From Bacteroidales bacterium (GTDB taxonomy: Bacteria; Bacteroidota; Bacteroidia; Bacteroidales; F082): a stretch of DNA of 57,398 bases. Both the position numbers and the translations under genes were made by a program. Under the pieces are notes generated by a model. That model did not search any database. It had not been told where the DNA came from and saw nothing but the letters and a program-made list of their open reading frames with translations. Positions 26,603 to 36,200 of this stretch are shown here, piece after piece (the stretch's first letter is position 1; each line of letters begins with the position of its first letter). The stretch is taken from the NCBI GenBank assembly GCA_015489465.1, contig WFZS01000171.1, positions 1 through 57,398 on the forward strand. Direction: 5' to 3'.

Positions 26603-28385
26603 CATTTAAAACCCTTTGTGATGTTTTGCCGTCTATTTTATAAGCAAAATCATTTATAAATTTCTTATATGCCTTTTCGTTTATACCTGTTTTTTGCAGT
26701 AGCAGATCTTCTACAATTTCAGAAAGTTCTTCATCATTTGTTACTTGAAAAGCTACTCCCGATTTTTTATAATTTTGAATATCTTGCTTCAAAGGGTCAA
26801 CAATAATCAAAGGTTTTTTAAAATAAACCGCTTCGGTACCAACGGTTGAAAAACTTGTTATAACCATCGAACATTTTGAAAGTAACAAATAGAGATCTTC
26901 CGAATAGACGATAATGTAATTTTTTAATCCCGAATTTTCAACTATCGACTCGTAATACGGTATGTCATTTTTTTCGGCGGGGTGTAATTTAATCACCAAT
27001 AACAAATCATTTCTTTTGGCAAAAGCTGAAAATACCGTCCCGGTAACCGACTTTCTAAGTACGGCATCACGTTGTGGTTGTGTAGCAAATAAAGCATAAG
27101 GCCGATTGAACAATGAAATGTCCGATTTTATCAATTTCGGTATGATGTCTGTCCTTATTTGTCCCGTAATTATAATCGAACCTTCATCATAATTACCTTT
27201 TTCCGTTAATATTTTCTTCCAATAATTTCCCCAAGCCAAAGTAAAATCCGTAGTAATATTTCTTTTGATATCGTTTTTAGTAAACATATATGCCGGGTGC
27301 AATTCGTTGATGCTTCCGTGCTGGATGCCAAAAGTTTTTATTCCGTAAAACTTTGCGGCATCCAAAACACTTTTAATTCGCGGACTGTTTTCGTCAATTG
27401 TTGTTACCGTTTCTATTTTATGTGATTCGAAAAACTTTTTAAATGCAAAATATTTGAAAAAATAAATAAAAGAATTCTTTGAATAATTATCGAAATAGTG
27501 AAATATTAATTTTTCATAATCGGTCATTTCAGTCTTTGAAACCTCTTTCTTTCTGCTATTTAACAGTTTTACCAAATATCCGGTTCTCTTGCGCACACCT
27601 GAATTTAAAAGACCCGCTAACAAAATATTTTCTATATAAATTCTGTTTTTAGTTTTAAAAAGGTAACTTTTAAAATTAAACTTATAATCCGATTTTTTTT
27701 GAGGAAAATCCACGTCGTCCAAAATAAAAAAATTATTATCCAACCTTTTGAATAAGTAAGCCAGATTGTAATTGTCATAAACGGGTTTAAGAGTGTCTAT
27801 GTCCAATATCTTTTGTTTAACAACGTGGTCTATTACAATATTCTTTTTGTTTTTTATTTTCAATAAAAGAAAAGTGCCTAAAAGCACCCTGATTTTGAAA
27901 AACACAAAATATTTAAATAATTGAAAATAATTATAACCCGTTTTTTCTTTTTGCGGCAATACAAAAACTATCTTTTTACCGTTGACAAAATTTTTTAAAA
28001 GTTCATCCTGACCGTAAAAGATAACTTTATCATATTGTTTTAATATGTTTTCAACGGCTTTTATCTCGTAAAGTTTATTTCTTGCTGCAAAATAAACTCT
28101 GAATTTATTATAATGCCATATACTTACTTTTTCAAAGGTAAACAACTCCGTAAGCGACTTTCCCTCAACTTCTTTTTCACCGAAATCCAAAATTGCCGTC
28201 ATCATGCTCTTATTAATACGGCTTTTTTCACTATCGGAAATTGAAAAAGGTAAAACGGTTTTGTTTTTTATACCGGATAGCCGGATATGGGGAGCGACAA
28301 ACACCTTAACGTTTTCATCCGTTATATTGTTTAAACCGGCAAGTTCTTTTTTTGTAAGCTTTCTGTTTATTACAATGGCTTTCAC
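26571..28385 (-). CDS. Capsule-type GT-B glycosyltransferase-like protein
   Basis: A 604-residue protein. The N-terminal half (about 1-330) is Lys/Phe/Tyr-rich and not recognisable. The C-terminal half (about 340-600) has features of capsule polysaccharide/CDP-glycerol transferase-like GT-B domains: GIQHGSINELHP, a TDFTLAWGNYW segment, ITGQIRTD, VIKLHP and a late SSFSTVGTEA-like stretch (ITSFSTVGTEAVYFKKPLI) that would bind nucleotide-sugar. Given the nonulosonate genes opposite, it may transfer that sugar. The start is GTG at 28385; an ATG just upstream is out of frame. It follows the gpsA gene by 50 bases. Confidence 0.6.
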   Translation of the reverse strand: MKAIVINRKLTKKELAGLNNITDENVKVFVAPHIRLSGIKNKTVLPFSISDSEKSRINKSMMTAILDFGEKEVEGKSLTELFTFEKVSIWHYNKFRVYFAARNKLYEIKAVENILKQYDKVIFYGQDELLKNFVNGKKIVFVLPQKEKTGYNYFQLFKYFVFFKIRVLLGTFLLLKIKNKKNIVIDHVVKQKILDIDTLKPVYDNYNLAYLFKRLDNNFFILDDVDFPQKKSDYKFNFKSYLFKTKNRIYIENILLAGLLNSGVRKRTGYLVKLLNSRKKEVSKTEMTDYEKLIFHYFDNYSKNSFIYFFKYFAFKKFFESHKIETVTTIDENSPRIKSVLDAAKFYGIKTFGIQHGSINELHPAYMFTKNDIKRNITTDFTLAWGNYWKKILTEKGNYDEGSIIITGQIRTDIIPKLIKSDISLFNRPYALFATQPQRDAVLRKSVTGTVFSAFAKRNDLLLVIKLHPAEKNDIPYYESIVENSGLKNYIIVYSEDLYLLLSKCSMVITSFSTVGTEAVYFKKPLIIVDPLKQDIQNYKKSGVAFQVTNDEELSEIVEDLLLQKTGINEKAYKKFINDFAYKIDGKTSQRVLNVINRNGKESR

Positions 28386-28435
28386 ACTTTCATCGGTTAG
28401 TATCCGTTAAAGAACGGTGAATTTATTATCCGGTT

Positions 28436-29422
28436 TTACCCCTTCTTCAAAATATTATTCACAAAGTTAGCCATGTCGTAGTTTTCTTCGTTGAAAACAC
28501 GGTAAAGCTCGTACATCATCAGGTTTTTGGCCTTTATAAAATATTTTTTGAGGATTTCGTTTATGAAAACGTTAACGGCTATTTTTCCTTCAAGGGTTAC
28601 CTTTTCGGAGATGGTATCGGTGAAAAATCCTTTTCCGATAAGAAGCCCCAAGGTTCTGTTACGGCTCATGTCGTTAAGCGCCGTAAGACTGAAATCACCG
28701 AAACCGCAATAACGGAACATAGTGTCTTCCTTTCCGCCAAACCTGTAAATTATATATTTCATTTCGTTGATGGCATTGGTAAGAATCAACGAACGGAGGT
28801 TGGGTGAGTTGAAATGCGCATCCACTATACCTACAATTATTGCATAAATATTTTTAAGGATACTTGCCAACTCGGTGCCTATAAGATCGTTTGTAAAATC
28901 GAGGTAAATATTTGTATAACCGAAAATCTCCTTAAAAAGGTCGAAATATTTATCTTTTTTTGAAGCTATGGTAAATGCCGTGGGCATTCCGTCAATAATT
29001 TCGCGGGCAAAAGAAGGTCCTTTCATGCTAACCACAGGATTATCCATCAGTTTATTGATATTCTGAGGAATCGTTTGGTGGTTTTTACCGAAACCTTTTG
29101 CCAGGTTAACGATGACTGCATTTTTGTTTATATATTTTTTATTATCGGTAAGATAATCAATGGTAACACTGGAGGGTATCCCTAAAAATATTATATCCGA
29201 ATTTGATAATATGTTTAAATCGGCAGTAGCTCTTAAAGCGGGATGTAATCTTATATTCGGAAAATATTTCACGTTTACGTGAGCTTTGTTAACGGAATCG
29301 ATAACCTCCTTTTCTATCGACAACAAGTAAATATTATATTTTTCTTTTTGGGCAAGCACGTTCCCCATTGCCGTTGAAATGGCTCCGCTCCCTATAAATG
29401 TTATGTTTTTAGCCCCTTGCAT
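28436..29422 (-). CDS. gpsA: NAD(P)H-dependent glycerol-3-phosphate dehydrogenase family protein
   Basis: A 328-residue dehydrogenase. It has the Rossmann motif GSGAISTAMG (11-20), LGIPSSV (80-86), VNLAKGF (Lys109), MKGPSFARE (133-141), the catalytic Lys190 in ELASILKNIYAI, and a late RNRTLG substrate-binding turn. GpsA makes sn-glycerol-3-phosphate from dihydroxyacetone phosphate for phospholipids. The sequence is somewhat divergent from housekeeping GpsA (GAGAMGTA-type motif altered), and it is co-directional with a capsule-type gene. A second copy elsewhere in the genome is possible. It has a -7 element at 29452-29459. Confidence 0.85.
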   Translation of the reverse strand: MQGAKNITFIGSGAISTAMGNVLAQKEKYNIYLLSIEKEVIDSVNKAHVNVKYFPNIRLHPALRATADLNILSNSDIIFLGIPSSVTIDYLTDNKKYINKNAVIVNLAKGFGKNHQTIPQNINKLMDNPVVSMKGPSFAREIIDGMPTAFTIASKKDKYFDLFKEIFGYTNIYLDFTNDLIGTELASILKNIYAIIVGIVDAHFNSPNLRSLILTNAINEMKYIIYRFGGKEDTMFRYCGFGDFSLTALNDMSRNRTLGLLIGKGFFTDTISEKVTLEGKIAVNVFINEILKKYFIKAKNLMMYELYRVFNEENYDMANFVNNILKKG

Positions 29423-29451
29423 TTTGCTGTTTTTTTATAAAATATAATCAA

Positions 29452-29459
29452 CAAATATA
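29452..29459 (-). promoter_or_regulatory. -7 promoter element (TATATTTG) of gpsA
   Basis: An exact TAnnTTTG match on the minus strand, 29 bases before the ATG at 29422. No -33 TTTG at the usual spacing. Confidence 0.4.
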
Positions 29460-29516
29460 AATATTTGACTTTAATATTGTGAATTTTATGTAATATCAAC
29501 GGTTTAATTCACCTTT

Positions 29517-30476
29517 TCACAATTCATTATTCATCTTCTTTTCCCGTAATATTTTCAGTCTTCTAATTGCAGAATTCAGCTCATACCCGACAAGAATTAT
29601 CAAGGAGTTGTAATAAATCCATATCATAAAAACTATTAACGAACTCAACGACCCGTAAAAAATATTGTACCTGCTGATGTTTTGAAAATATAATTTAAGC
29701 AGCAAACCGCCTATTATGAATAAAACGGTAGAAAATATAGCACCCGGCGAAAAAAAGTTAAACTTGCTTTTTTTATTGGATTTATCCTTTCTCTGTCCGA
29801 AATAATAAAGTAAAGAGAGGCTTAAAAGTATGTTGCCCACGGTAATAATCCATTGCAGCAACTTCAACAGAAGATAAACAAAACCCTCCTGTATATTTTC
29901 TATCTGCCCTATTTTGTTTATTATATTTTTCCCGAACATAAGCAAAGCAACCGAAATAAGTCCCAGCACCATTATAGTTACCAGTAAAAACAAAGCTATC
30001 GCCCGTTGATGTAACCACGATCTTCTTTTTATCTTATAATAGCTCTGGTTAAAGCTTTCCATTATCGCATCAATGCCGTTTGTGGAAAAGTATAAAGCCG
30101 TAAAAAACGTTAATGAAAGCATACCGTTTTGCGGCCGGCTGAGCACCTCTTTTATGGTTCCTTCAATTAAAGAAAAAATTGTAGGAGGTATCATATCGTC
30201 CAGATAATCAAATAAATTTTCTTGAAAATTCACCGTTGTTACAAACGGAATAAGTGTTACTATAAAAAGTAAAGTGGGTATAATGGCAAGAATAAAGTTA
30301 AAAGATATTGCCGATGCCCTGTATGTCAATATACCTCTTCTTAAACCGCGCCAATAAAATACCAGAATATCCCATAGCGGGATGTCGTAACCCGGAAGAT
30401 ATATAAAACTTAATTTAAGTTTTGTTTTGGTTCCGAGCTTTTTACCTGCCTTTTTTATTTTCTTTCTCGGTTTTAT
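29517..30476 (-). CDS. YihY/virulence-factor BrkB-family membrane protein, probable AUA start
   Basis: A membrane protein with about six helices. From the first standard start codon (TTG at 30329) it is 270 residues, but the frame stays open upstream and encodes the conserved family N-terminus (LPGYDIPLWDILVFYWRGL, ending in RRG before TYRASAIS). No ATG, GTG or TTG lies in that extension. The first usable codon is ATA at 30476-30474, 4 bases after the nadC stop; starting there gives 319 residues, the usual family size, with a basic N-terminus. An AUA start or an ATG-to-ATA change is implied. Once called RNase BN, this family has no settled function. Confidence 0.75.
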   Translation of the reverse strand: MKPRKKIKKAGKKLGTKTKLKLSFIYLPGYDIPLWDILVFYWRGLRRGILTYRASAISFNFILAIIPTLLFIVTLIPFVTTVNFQENLFDYLDDMIPPTIFSLIEGTIKEVLSRPQNGMLSLTFFTALYFSTNGIDAIMESFNQSYYKIKRRSWLHQRAIALFLLVTIMVLGLISVALLMFGKNIINKIGQIENIQEGFVYLLLKLLQWIITVGNILLSLSLLYYFGQRKDKSNKKSKFNFFSPGAIFSTVLFIIGGLLLKLYFQNISRYNIFYGSLSSLIVFMIWIYYNSLIILVGYELNSAIRRLKILREKKMNNEL

Positions 30477-30480
30477 GGCT

Positions 30481-31314
30481 TTATGCTGTTATTATACTTA
30501 TATCCAAACTGTTAATATGATGTGTTAAAGCGCCCACCGAAATAAAATCAACACCTGTTTCGGCGTAATCCCGGATAGTTTCTTCCGTTATACCTCCGGA
30601 GGCTTCCGTTTCATACTTCCCGTTTATAATTTTCAGAGCTTTGCGAATATCTCCGGGTGTAAAATTATCGAGCATTATCCTGTCTATGCCCCCTGTTTCA
30701 ACAGCCTCTTCAAGTTCCTTGAAATTCCGTACTTCAATTTCGATTTTCAGGTCTTTATTTTTTTCTTTAAGATAATTTTTAACCGAAACTATGGCGTTTT
30801 TTATTCCTCCTGCAAAATCAACATGGTTATCTTTTATCATAATCATATCAAACAAACCGAACCTGTGATTTCGGGCTCCACCGTGTTTTACGGCAGTCTT
30901 TTCAACAATCCTGTTGCAAGGAGTGGTCTTACGCGTGTCAAGAAGAATGGTTCCGGTTCCTTTTATCTTTTTTACAAGAGAACGAGTATAAGTGGCTATT
31001 CCGCTCATTCGTTGTATAAAGTTAAGGGCAAGCCGTTCACCAGTTAATAGTGTCCTCGACTTACCTTCGATATACATTATAACATCTTTGTTTTTTATTT
31101 CACTTCCGTCGGTTATTTTTACGTCGGTTTTAACCCCGGGATCCAAAATTTCAAAAACCCTTTTGGCAACATCAACTCCAGAAACAACTCCGTCTTGCTT
31201 TGCCACCATCATCACCTTGCCCGTTGCATCTTCCGGAACGGTTGCAAGAGTAGTATGGTCTCCGTCACCGACATCTTCTTTCAGAGCGTTTAATATAAGT
31301 TCGTCCAAAGTCAT
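30481..31314 (-). CDS. nadC: Quinolinate phosphoribosyltransferase (nicotinate-nucleotide pyrophosphorylase)
   Basis: A 277-residue enzyme from the ATG at 31314. A TTG upstream would add seven Phe/Lys residues and is less likely. It converts quinolinate and PRPP to nicotinate mononucleotide in NAD synthesis. Motifs: KEDVGDGDHTT (N-terminal), LLDTRKTTP, KHGGARNHRFGLFD with substrate-binding Lys/Arg/His, MIKDNH, and EASGGIT near the end. The yihY-family gene follows 4 bases after its stop. nadA and nadB are not in the window. Confidence 0.96.
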   Translation of the reverse strand: MTLDELILNALKEDVGDGDHTTLATVPEDATGKVMMVAKQDGVVSGVDVAKRVFEILDPGVKTDVKITDGSEIKNKDVIMYIEGKSRTLLTGERLALNFIQRMSGIATYTRSLVKKIKGTGTILLDTRKTTPCNRIVEKTAVKHGGARNHRFGLFDMIMIKDNHVDFAGGIKNAIVSVKNYLKEKNKDLKIEIEVRNFKELEEAVETGGIDRIMLDNFTPGDIRKALKIINGKYETEASGGITEETIRDYAETGVDFISVGALTHHINSLDISIITA

Positions 31315-31332
31315 TTTTTTAAAAAATTTTTG

Positions 31333-31340
31333 CAAAAATA
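31333..31340 (-). promoter_or_regulatory. -7 promoter element (TATTTTTG) of nadC
   Basis: An exact TAnnTTTG match on the minus strand, 18 bases before the ATG at 31314. With 31585-31592 it makes the 302-base nadC/tpiA gap (31315-31616) a divergent promoter region. I see nothing else in that gap. Confidence 0.45.
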
Positions 31341-31584
31341 AGCTATTTGGATGCTTTGAAAACTTTTTTCAAAAAATTAATACGGGCAACCGGTTCATTT
31401 TGGACCCCTTCAACCTATTAAATCGCACTTTTTTAATTCCATACCGGCACAAACGGCTCAAAAGATTTACAATACGGATGAAATGTGTAAAACCGTAAAT
31501 TACTGAACATTAACAGGTAATAATTCGATTTTTTCGTTTTGATATTTATATTTTGAAAGGCGGGATTTAAACGGTTTAAAATGT

Positions 31585-31592
31585 TAAATTTG
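31585..31592 (+). promoter_or_regulatory. -7 promoter element (TAAATTTG) of tpiA
   Basis: An exact TAnnTTTG match, 24 bases before the tpiA ATG at 31617. A second match at 31606-31613 is too near the ATG to be useful unless the message is leaderless. Confidence 0.4.
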
Positions 31593-31616
31593 TAAACAAA
31601 TTAAATACATTTGGTT

Positions 31617-32375
31617 ATGAGAAAGAATATTGTTGCAGGCAATTGGAAAATGAATAAAACATTCCAGGAAGCCGAAGAACTTATTTCGGAATTGGTTACC
31701 GGATTGGAAAAAAGTCGGCATACTTGCGAAGTTGTTGTATGTCCGCCGGCTCTTTACATAGAAATGGCGTCGGATTACGGTCATGAAGAGGGCGTTATTA
31801 AAATAGGTGCTCAAAATGTTAGCGAGTACGAAAAAGGAGCCTACACAGGCGAAATATCAGCTGCAATGCTGAAATCAATGGATGTTGATTATTGTATAGT
31901 CGGACACAGCGAACGCAGAAAATATTTCGGCGAAACCAATAAACAACTTGCTTTGAAAATCGAGCGTTTGTTGGAAAATGCCATCCATCCCATTTACTGT
32001 TGCGGCGAACTTTTGGAGGAGAGGGAAGCAGGTAAATATTTTGAAGTTGTTGAAAAACAGATTGAAGAAGCTCTTTTCCACTTCAGCAAAGAAGAGTTCG
32101 GTAATATTGTTATAGCTTACGAACCGGTATGGGCTATCGGAACCGGTAAAACGGCAACGGCAGAACAAGCCCAGGAAATGCATGCTTTTATCAGAAGGAT
32201 AATAAGAAACAAATATGATGAAGAAACCGCCGAAAACACAACAATCCTTTACGGTGGAAGTTGTAATGCAAAAAATGCCGAAGAGCTTTTTGCAAATCCC
32301 GATGTTGACGGCGGTCTTATCGGAGGAGCTTCGCTCATAGCCGAAGATTTCATTAAGATTGTCAATAGTTTTTAA
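31617..32375 (+). CDS. tpiA: Triosephosphate isomerase
   Basis: A 252-residue TIM barrel from the ATG at 31617 (a TTG two codons earlier is not needed). It interconverts dihydroxyacetone phosphate and glyceraldehyde-3-phosphate. The catalytic residues are Lys11 (GNWKMN), His97 (VGHSERR) and Glu169 (AYEPVWAIGTG). The flexible loop is intact, and YGGSCN and GLIGGASL bind phosphate. It heads the plus-strand run tpiA - prmA - large exported protein - aminotransferase - aldo/keto reductase. Confidence 0.98.
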   Translation: MRKNIVAGNWKMNKTFQEAEELISELVTGLEKSRHTCEVVVCPPALYIEMASDYGHEEGVIKIGAQNVSEYEKGAYTGEISAAMLKSMDVDYCIVGHSERRKYFGETNKQLALKIERLLENAIHPIYCCGELLEEREAGKYFEVVEKQIEEALFHFSKEEFGNIVIAYEPVWAIGTGKTATAEQAQEMHAFIRRIIRNKYDEETAENTTILYGGSCNAKNAEELFANPDVDGGLIGGASLIAEDFIKIVNSF

Positions 32376-32387
32376 CAAAGTTTTGTA

Positions 32388-33206
32388 ATGGATTATATTA
32401 AAGTTGCTTTTCCGAAACCCGCTGACGACGTAAAGGAAGAAATTCTTATTGCGTTGTTGGCGGATGCCGGCTTCGAGAGTTTTGAATCGGAAGGGGATAA
32501 AGTTTCGGCTTATATACCCGCAAAAGATTTTAAAAAAGATCTCTTGCCTCCGGGTTTCGGTAATCCCGAAATAGAACTAATAAAAGACAGAAACTGGAAT
32601 GAGGTTTGGGAAAGTAACTATAATCCTGTTTTGATAGCCGGGAAAGTGTTTATCAGAGCACCTTTTCACGAAAAAAACGATGATGCGGAATTCGACATTG
32701 TCATAAACCCCAAAATGGCTTTCGGAACAGCCCACCACGAGACCACCGCTTTGATGATTGAATATTTGTTGGATAAAGGAAATGATATAAAAGGTAAAAC
32801 GGTATTGGACATGGGTGCCGGTACCGGAGTTTTGGCAATTTTAAGCTCAATGCTGGGAGCGGAAAAAGTTGATGCCGTTGACAACGACAGCCGGGCCGTG
32901 GATAGTTCCATTGAAAACGCCGCTGTAAATAAATGTTCGAATATAGATGTTAAACAAGGCGACGCATCAATTCTTCCCGCTAAAAAAATATACGACTTGA
33001 TATTAGCCAACATAAATAAAAACATACTGCTTTCGGATATGGAAGCTTATGCAAAGTCGTTGAAAAAAGGCGGTGAGATAATATTCAGCGGGTTTTATGA
33101 AAACGACCTTGAAGATATTAAGAAAAAAGCCGCAACTTTGGGATTGAAATTTGTTGACAATAAAACTAAAAACAGTTGGGTTGCGGCAAAGTTTAAAAGT
33201 TATTGA
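32388..33206 (+). CDS. prmA: Ribosomal protein L11 methyltransferase
   Basis: A 272-residue SAM-dependent enzyme that trimethylates lysines and the N-terminus of L11. The N-terminal L11-binding domain (about 1-70) is followed by the PrmA-specific MAFGTAHHETT (110-120), the SAM motif LDMGAGTGVLA (140-150), acidic DND (165-167) and ILANINKNIL, the N-P/N-N type active-site loop. It starts 12 bases after tpiA, a pairing common in Bacteroidota as I recall it. Confidence 0.94.
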   Translation: MDYIKVAFPKPADDVKEEILIALLADAGFESFESEGDKVSAYIPAKDFKKDLLPPGFGNPEIELIKDRNWNEVWESNYNPVLIAGKVFIRAPFHEKNDDAEFDIVINPKMAFGTAHHETTALMIEYLLDKGNDIKGKTVLDMGAGTGVLAILSSMLGAEKVDAVDNDSRAVDSSIENAAVNKCSNIDVKQGDASILPAKKIYDLILANINKNILLSDMEAYAKSLKKGGEIIFSGFYENDLEDIKKKAATLGLKFVDNKTKNSWVAAKFKSY

Positions 33207-33220
33207 TATAAACACTAAAT

Positions 33221-36200
33221 ATGAGATTTATTACACGTCATTTTTTTTTATTTGTTTTTTTAATTTTACCGGGCGTTTCTTCCCTGTTTTCGCAATCCTT
33301 GTCAAAACAGGATGCAGCCAAGATGCCTCCCGAAGTCTTCTTTAATAAAATTACGGAACAACTTACAGCGGGTGTATCCAAGTCAACAAAAAAAGAAATT
33401 GAAAAAACCATCGGTCTGCTTTATGCCGAATGGTTTGATGCAGGCGTGTCAAAATATCAAAAAGATGCTATAATAAACCTTTCGCTAAAGATAAACGATA
33501 AATTTTCAAGTCCCGACAGAAGACTTTTGGAATATTTCCATTTACTTGATCTGATGTGGGACGACGGAATCAATCCTTTTAACTTTCTGAAATGGCATGA
33601 GTATGCAAACTCATTGCTCGATAACAACTCTACGGTTATCAAGTATAACGACTTTATAAAATATTCAAAAGGTTTTTTTAAAAAAGGTGCTATAAGTGAG
33701 GTAAATAAAACTTACTCCTGGTATTACAGAGGTACCGATTATTCCTTTTATTACGATACCTCATTCAAAATAAAGTTCAAAAAAATCAATCTTGTTTGCC
33801 GCTCTAAAAAAGACAGCTCGGTAATTAACAACACCCGAGGAACTTTTGATTATAATACCAAAACATGGAGTGGTGACTGGGGAACTTTAAGATGGGACAG
33901 GTTCGGGAAGAATACCGGCGACAGTTCATATGCGGTTTTTGATAAATACAACCTGAATTTAAAACAAAACGTCATAACCATTGATTCCGCAAGACTATAT
34001 TACAAACGTTTTTTCGATTATCCTTTGTTGGGGCTTTTAAAAGACAGGGTTTCGGCAAGTCCGCCACACGCAAATACACCGTATCCGTTTTTTAAGATAT
34101 ATCAAAAATCCTTTGACCTGAGTAAAGTATATTCGGTTTTCAAACTCGACAGTAAACTAGAGTTAAGGGGTCTTAACTTGTACGCCATAGGAGAAAACGG
34201 TAAAAAACCTGTTGCCAGAATTTATAAAAACGACTCCATTTATGCGGTGATAAAATCGGATATTTTCGTGCTTTACAGAAATAAAGTGGAATCGCCCAAT
34301 GTGGAGTTCAGTTTTCATTTTGCCAAAGATTCCATTTACCATCCTAATTTAAGATTCATGTATTTATCCCGTAAAAACGTGGTTATTTTGTTCGGGTTAA
34401 ACACTAAAACCAACGAGATAATACCTTTTTCCGATTCTTATCATAAAATGGATTTATATGTTCCCGTTTTTTATTGGGACCTCGATAAAGATTACGTCGA
34501 TTTTCAAAAGTTCAAACAACTCAGCGAAGGGTATAAAGCTTCATTCGAATCGTTTAACTATTTTTCATTGGCCGAATATTACAGTCTGCAGGTTACCGAC
34601 CAAAGAAATCCTCTGTATTTAATACGTGATTATCTGAAAAAATATGACGTATATGACAGTATTATCGATTTAGAAACATTTTCGAGATTTTTAAGAAAAC
34701 CCCGGTGGGAAGTGGCGGCATTTTTGACCGATTTGTCAACAAAAGGATTTGTATTATATAACCCTACAACAAAAACGGCTAAAATAGGAAACAAACTTTT
34801 TCATTATATCAGGGCAAAACAAAAGCTTGCCGATTACGATGCAATGAATGTTACTTCAAAAGTTAAAAAGGGCCCCAATGCAAAATTCAATTTCAAAGAT
34901 TACAGCATCAACATTTACGGAATACCCCAATTAACATTAAGTGATTCACAAGCCGTTTATCTTTATCCCAAAAAACACACCATTGCTGTAACAAAAAACC
35001 GCGACTTCAATTTTGACGGCTCCATACAGGTAGGGTTGCTTAACTTTTATGTTAAAAACACAAACTTTGTTTACGACAGTTTTATGCTGCACATGAATTA
35101 CATAGATTCAATGGCATTTTACACGTTGGAACGCGACACCACAAAAGCCAACGGCTATCGTTTAAACAAAGTTAAAAATACCATTACGGGGATGGTTGGC
35201 GACCTTTACATCGATGAACCCGGAAACAAATCCGGAACATTCAGAATACCTAAATATCCGATTTTCGCGAATAAGGGTATAGGCTATGTTAATTTTGACA
35301 GCTCATACGGCGAAGACAGCACTTTACAGAAAAAAATATATTATCAGGTTGACCCTTTTGTTTTCGATAGCGTATCACACTTTATTACCAACGGGATTTC
35401 ATTTAACGGCACCCTTGCAGCCGAAGGGGTAATAGATAATGAAATTAAAGAACCTCTTACAATTATGCCCGACAATACTTTGGGGTTCGTTCATAATATC
35501 CCCGATACGGGTTATTCGGTTTACGGACATAAAGGGAGAATTTTCGGGAAAATAAGTGTCGATAATAATAACTTGATAGGTTACGGTAAGTTGGATTTGC
35601 CAACTTTGACATTGACATCCGACAGCTTGCTTTTTAAACCCGATTCCCTGTCGGGAATAGCATACAATTTCGCCGTAAAAACAGATAACGGATTTGATTT
35701 CCCCGTTGCCAACGGTGATTCGTTAAAAGCCGTATGGCTGACAAAAGACACTAACCTGGTGAAAATTTCCACTTTGGATTCCCTTAAACTTATTAATGTT
35801 TTCGGCAATTCGAAATTATACGGAACACTTCTTATATCGCCCGGAATAATGAAAGGATTCGGGACATTTAAAAATGATAAAGCGGATGTCAGTTCGAAAA
35901 ACATGAGATTTACTTCCACCAGTGTATCAGCCGATTCCGCAGATTTTACGTTTTATGACGAAGAACATAAAAATAAAATTTTCGTTTCCAGAGGTTATAA
36001 TGTCTTTGTTGATTTTGAAAAACAACGGGGTATATTCAAAAATCTTAACAAAAACGAAAACACTTTTATCGAATTTCCTTACAACAGATATGTCTCAACA
36101 TTAAACAAGCTGGAATGGATAATGGATGAGAAAAAACTAATCTTAACTTCCGAAATAGACAGCTCCGTTTACAATAAATATATGTTTCTGCCCGAAAAAG

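Noticed and set aside
18000-29450. Horizontally acquired genomic island for the glycan genes
   Set aside because: Base composition looks like the flanks by eye and there is no integrase, tRNA or direct repeat at the edges; acquisition cannot be supported from this window.
30992-31498. 168-codon plus-strand frame over the nadC start
   Set aside because: Antisense to conserved nadC for most of its length, with no domain; explained by codon bias of the opposite strand.
31606-31613. TACATTTG as the tpiA promoter
   Set aside because: Only 3 bases separate it from the ATG, so it would give a leaderless message; TAAATTTG at 31585 is better placed.
31875-32378. 167-codon minus-strand frame opposite tpiA
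   Set aside because: Mirror of tpiA; Phe/Cys-rich with no recognisable motif.
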